Of a stretch of DNA of 64,000 nucleotides, positions 60,795-64,000 are shown piece after piece. The notes under the pieces are model-generated. The model ran no database searches. It was not told the origin of the DNA and saw only the letters and a program-made list of their open reading frames with translations. This DNA comes from Clostridiales bacterium UBA7285 (GTDB lineage: Bacteria > Bacillota > Clostridia > Peptostreptococcales > Anaerovoracaceae). The translations under genes were made by a program, and so were the position numbers. Positions within the stretch are counted from its first letter, which is position 1, and every line of letters begins with the position of its first letter. The stretch is taken from assembly GCA_002472145.1 (NCBI GenBank), contig DKRJ01000013.1, forward strand, positions 1-64,000, written 5' to 3'.

Positions 60795-61814
60795 ATGGCA
60801 ATCAAAGTTGGAATCAGCGGATTCGGAAGGATCGCGAGACTCGCGATCAGAGCGTCTGTAACGCATCCCGACATCGACATCGTCGGTATCAACTACAGGA
60901 GCGCGGATGATCTGGATTATCTCGTCTACATGCTGAAGTACGATACGACGTTCGGCAGATTCCCGGGGGAAGTCGGCAGATACAAAGACGGTCTGGTCGT
61001 AAACGGCAAAAAGATCAAGGTCTACAAGGAAACCGAACTTACCGCGATCCCGTGGAAGGACTGCGGCGCTGAGTACATACTCGAATCGACCGGCGCGTTC
61101 CTCACGACTGAGCTCGCTTCGCAGCACATCGCCGCAGGCGCAAAGAAAGTAGTCATTTCGGCCCCGGCTAAGGACAAGGTCACGCCTACGTTCGTCTGCG
61201 GAGTAAACACCGATAAGTACACCAAAGACATGCAGGTCGTCTCCAACGCTTCGTGCACCACGAACTGCCTCGCTCCTATGTGCAAGGTCCTTCAGGACAA
61301 CTTCGGGATCGAGAAGGGACTCATGACGACGATCCACGCTTCTACGTCAAAGCAGAAGACGGTAGACGGCAAGAACCAGAAAGACTGGAGGATCGGCAGA
61401 AGCGTATACGGCAACATCATCAGCACCACGACAGGCGCCGCCAAGGCCGTCGGCCTCGTTATTCCGGAGGTGAACGGCAAACTGACCGGAATGGCGTTCC
61501 GCGTTCCTACCGCTGACGTATCCGTCGTGGACCTCACCGTTGTCCTTCAGAAAGCCGCAAGCCTCGAGGAGATCAACGCCGCGATGAAGAAAGCATCCGA
61601 AACCTCCATGAAGGGAATACTCGAGTATGTAGAGGACAAATGCGTATCGACCGATTTTGTCGGCGATCCTCACACGTCGATCTACGATGCCACGGCCGGC
61701 ATCCAGCTCGATGAAAAATTCTTCAAACTCATCGCGTACTATGACAACGAATTCGGCTATGCCACCAAGTCTCTGGAACTCATCGAAAGAATGGCGGAGA
61801 CGGATAACAAATAG
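60795..61814 (+). CDS. gap: Glyceraldehyde-3-phosphate dehydrogenase
   Basis: Glycolytic enzyme, 339 aa. Catalytic Cys154 in SNASCTTNCLAP, the active-site histidine in TTIHAST, and typical YDNEFGYATKSLELIERM near the C-terminus. The nucleotide loop is unusual: ISGFGRIARLAIRA replaces INGFGRIGR, and the acidic residue that normally holds the NAD adenosine ribose (IND-) is replaced by INYR (Tyr34, Arg35). This may alter cofactor choice. ATGGAGG is followed by the ATG. It is the first gene of gap-pgk-tpiA. Confidence 0.95.
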   Translation: MAIKVGISGFGRIARLAIRASVTHPDIDIVGINYRSADDLDYLVYMLKYDTTFGRFPGEVGRYKDGLVVNGKKIKVYKETELTAIPWKDCGAEYILESTGAFLTTELASQHIAAGAKKVVISAPAKDKVTPTFVCGVNTDKYTKDMQVVSNASCTTNCLAPMCKVLQDNFGIEKGLMTTIHASTSKQKTVDGKNQKDWRIGRSVYGNIISTTTGAAKAVGLVIPEVNGKLTGMAFRVPTADVSVVDLTVVLQKAASLEEINAAMKKASETSMKGILEYVEDKCVSTDFVGDPHTSIYDATAGIQLDEKFFKLIAYYDNEFGYATKSLELIERMAETDNK

Positions 61815-61861
61815 ACAGAGCATCAAATCACGCGCCGGGCGCATCAAGCACCCGGCCGATT

Positions 61862-61948
61862 GCTGTCACGGCGTATGTAATCACAGAACTGCTGCTGCGG
61901 CAGACGTTATCACAGAATTGCTGTTACGGCAGACGTAATCACAGAGAG
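61862..61948. repeat. Three tandem 29-bp repeats between gap and pgk
   Basis: Units at 61862-61890, 61891-61919 and 61920-61948 follow GCTG-n3-CGGC-n2-A/T-n-GT-AATCACAGA-n3. The second and third differ at only a few positions. The last copy ends in AGAGAG just before the weak ribosome site of pgk. No spacers, so it is not a CRISPR. Confidence 0.88.
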
Positions 61949-61961
61949 GCTTTTAGAGAAA

Positions 61962-63149
61962 ATGAAGAAAAATATAGAAGACATTGAAGTCAGAGGCAGG
62001 CGCGCTCTCGTAAGAGTCGATTTCAACGTTCCGCTCGACAAGGAAGGCAATATCACAGACGACAACCGCATAACGGCTGCCCTCCCTACGATAAGATATC
62101 TGAGCGATCACGGCGCAAAGGTCGTTTTGATGTCACACCTCGGCAGACCGAAGGGGAAGCCTGTCGCCGAGATGAGCCTGGCACCGGTCGCGAAGCGTCT
62201 TTCGGAACTCCTCGGCAAAGAGGTTAAGTTCATCGCCAGCGACGCGGTCATAGACGAGAACGTAAAAAAGGCTGTATCCGAACTCAGGGACGGCGACGTC
62301 GCGCTGCTTGAAAACGTCAGGTTCCGCAAAGAAGAGGAAGAGAACGACCCGGAGTTCGCGAAGGAACTCGCTTCGCTCGGTGATTTCTTTGTTCAGGAGG
62401 CGTTCGGCACGGCACACCGCGCCCACGCTTCCACGGCGGGAGTCGCTGCTTACATTCCGGCGGTTTCCGGATACCTGATCGAAAAAGAGGTGAAATACCT
62501 CGGCGCGGCCGTCAACGATCCTAAACGCCCGCTCGTCGCGATCATGGGAGGCGCAAAGGTCGGAGACAAGATTCCTATCATCGAAAATCTGCTTAATAAG
62601 GTCGACGCGCTGCTCATCGGCGGCGGGATGATGTTCACGTTCTATAAGGCGATGGGACTCGAGATCGGCAGATCCATCCTCGATGAGGACAACGTCGCTT
62701 TATCGGCTAAGCTTATCGAGGAGGCGGGCCTGAAGGGCGTCAAGATACTCCTGCCTGTCGACGTCGTATGCGCGGATAAATTCGAGAACGGCGCGAGGAT
62801 GGCGACTGTTTCAAGAGACGCGATCCCTGCCGACATGATGGGTATGGACATAGGACCTGAGACGGTGAAGCTTTTTAAGGAAGTCATCGACCAGGCCGGC
62901 ACGGTCGTCTGGAACGGGCCTATGGGAGTCTTCGAGATGTCCGACTTCGAAGCCGGAACGAAGGCGATCGCGGAGGCGCTCGCCGACTGTTCTGCCGTAA
63001 CGATCATCGGAGGAGGGGATTCGGCCTCGGCGGTGAAAAAATTCGGTCTCGAGGATAAGATGACGCATATTTCGACTGGCGGCGGAGCTTCGCTAGAATT
63101 CCTCGAGGGCAAAGAGCTTCCGGGCATCAAGGTTATTCAGGACAAATAG
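61962..63149 (+). CDS. pgk: Phosphoglycerate kinase
   Basis: Makes ATP from 1,3-bisphosphoglycerate. 395 aa. RVDFNVPLDKEGNITDDNRI, SHLGRPKGKP, LLENVRFRKEEEENDP, and the C-terminal nucleotide site NGPMGVFEMSDFEAGT and GGGDSASAVKKFG. A weak AGAGG site about 14 nt before the ATG is created by the last copy of the 29-bp tandem repeat. It precedes tpiA by 14 bp. Confidence 0.97.
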   Translation: MKKNIEDIEVRGRRALVRVDFNVPLDKEGNITDDNRITAALPTIRYLSDHGAKVVLMSHLGRPKGKPVAEMSLAPVAKRLSELLGKEVKFIASDAVIDENVKKAVSELRDGDVALLENVRFRKEEEENDPEFAKELASLGDFFVQEAFGTAHRAHASTAGVAAYIPAVSGYLIEKEVKYLGAAVNDPKRPLVAIMGGAKVGDKIPIIENLLNKVDALLIGGGMMFTFYKAMGLEIGRSILDEDNVALSAKLIEEAGLKGVKILLPVDVVCADKFENGARMATVSRDAIPADMMGMDIGPETVKLFKEVIDQAGTVVWNGPMGVFEMSDFEAGTKAIAEALADCSAVTIIGGGDSASAVKKFGLEDKMTHISTGGGASLEFLEGKELPGIKVIQDK

Positions 63150-63163
63150 TCCGGGAGGAAACA

Positions 63164-63928
63164 ATGGACCGCAGGATATTTATCGCCGGCAACTGGAAAA
63201 TGTATAAGACGACGGAGTCCGCCCGGAAATTTGCGTCCGGTTTCTCCGCGATATACAGGCGCAGCGACGTCAGGACAGCTGTATGCGCTCCGTTCACGCA
63301 GCTTTCCGCGTTAAAGGAAAGCTTCGCGGGCTCGGGCGTCTCGGTCGGAGCGCAGAACGTTCATTATAAGGACGAGGGCGCCTACACCGGGGAGATCTCG
63401 CTTCCGATGCTTAAGGAGATAGGCGTGGACTGCTGCATAGTCGGACATTCAGAGCGCAGGCAGTATTTCAACGAGACGGATGATACCGTAAACCTGAAGT
63501 TAAAAAAGATACTCGCCGAAAGCGATATCACGCCCGTACTCTGCGTCGGCGAACACATAGACGAGCGCAGAGCGGGCATCCACGAAGCCATAGTCAGAGA
63601 TGAACTTAAAGCCGACCTGGCAGGCATCGACAGATCCGATGCGCCGTGCATAGTGATCGCCTATGAGCCAATCTGGGCGATCGGGACGGGAGAGACTGCG
63701 ACTCCCGATCAGGCCGAGAAGATGTGCGCTTTCATCAGGAACGTCATCAAGGACACCTACGACGGAGAGGTCTCTTCTCAGATCGTGATCCAGTACGGCG
63801 GATCCGTGAAGCCGGCCAACGCGGCGGCGATACTCGGGATGCCTGACATCGATGGCGCGCTTGTCGGAGGCGCCAGCCTCGATCCCGAGTCTTTCAACGA
63901 GATAATCGAATCGGCGCCGGAGAGGTGA
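63164..63928 (+). CDS. tpiA: Triose-phosphate isomerase
   Basis: Interconverts dihydroxyacetone phosphate and glyceraldehyde-3-phosphate; also supplies GpsA's substrate pool. 254 aa: AGNWKMYKT with the lysine, catalytic histidine in CCIVGHSERRQYF, catalytic glutamate in AYEPIWAIGTGETATP, and the phosphate loop IQYGGSVKPANA. GGGAGGAAACA precedes the ATG. Confidence 0.97.
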   Translation: MDRRIFIAGNWKMYKTTESARKFASGFSAIYRRSDVRTAVCAPFTQLSALKESFAGSGVSVGAQNVHYKDEGAYTGEISLPMLKEIGVDCCIVGHSERRQYFNETDDTVNLKLKKILAESDITPVLCVGEHIDERRAGIHEAIVRDELKADLAGIDRSDAPCIVIAYEPIWAIGTGETATPDQAEKMCAFIRNVIKDTYDGEVSSQIVIQYGGSVKPANAAAILGMPDIDGALVGGASLDPESFNEIIESAPER

Positions 63929-63935
63929 TCATCAC

Positions 63936-64000
63936 ATGGACGATGAAAGAGACCGCTATATCTGGCTGATGCAGGACCGCATCTACAACGGCAGCGAGGA
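63936..64000 (+). CDS. Start of an unidentified gene, cut by the window end
   Basis: ATG at 63936 with GAGGTGATC 6-8 nt upstream, only 7 nt after the tpiA stop. The 21 visible codons begin MDDERDRYIWLMQDRIYNG. This is not the start of gpmI or eno, which commonly follow tpiA, and I do not recognise it. Length and function cannot be told. Confidence 0.5.
   Translation, partial: MDDERDRYIWLMQDRIYNGSE

Overview
The window looks like one continuous stretch of a Clostridia-type (Bacillota) chromosome, roughly mid-50s % GC by eye. It carries housekeeping genes with low-GC Gram-positive gene order: purR / murC / glmU-like / prs / pth / mfd / spoVB / mazG / hup / rqcP, rplS / rbgA / rnhB, plsX / rnc / smc / ftsY, der / plsY / gpsA, and gap / pgk / tpiA. 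Shine-Dalgarno sites are strong, GTG and TTG starts are common, promoters are sigma-A type (often with an extended -10, TGGTATAAT), and genes in operons often overlap by 4-11 bp. The complete glycine cleavage system next to its own lipoamide dehydrogenase, together with a five-gene peptide importer, fits an anaerobic amino-acid or peptide fermenter. A placement near Anaerovoracaceae/Peptostreptococcales is only a guess.

Layout. 1-360: a BFD-like [2Fe-2S] protein. 507-8820: an oligopeptide ABC transporter operon (lipoprotein binding protein, OppB, OppC, OppD, OppF, small membrane protein). 8854-20174: purR facing a long envelope, nucleotide and translation-quality operon (murC to rqcP). 20258-22404: alr and an RNase H-like exonuclease on the minus strand. 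22771-24225: nudF and a xerD homologue. 24233-24685: rplS with its leader. 24854-33472: gcvT-gcvH-gcvPA-gcvPB-lpdA-rbgA-rnhB-rRNA methyltransferase. 33519-35812: ECF S component, coaX, mtnN. 35870-36934: ddl (minus). 37134-40401: valS and an acetyltransferase. 40517-53134: glyA-plsX-rnc-smc-ftsY-der-plsY-gpsA-miaB-M50 protease. 53173-55870: CIRCE-controlled clpB. 55848-57857: gntR-type regulator, nth, SEC-C protein. 58202-59161: M19 dipeptidase. 59218-64000: rpoN and the triose-phosphate glycolytic operon.

The most unusual system is the peptide transporter. Its OppC permease (619 aa, about twice the normal size) carries a complete seven-repeat RCC1-like beta-propeller inserted in the first extracytoplasmic loop, directly before the FGTDxLGRDVF signature. 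Its OppF ATPase (525 aa) carries a helical, coiled-coil-like insertion of about 180 residues between Walker A and the Q-loop. A small acidic single-pass membrane protein of unknown function ends the operon.

Other anomalies are a XerD homologue lacking three of six catalytic residues, a GlmU reduced to its acetyltransferase half, a divergent gntR/nth pair that both look leaderless, two unrelated three-copy tandem repeats (27 bp and 29 bp) between genes, and a GAPDH with an altered nucleotide-binding loop.
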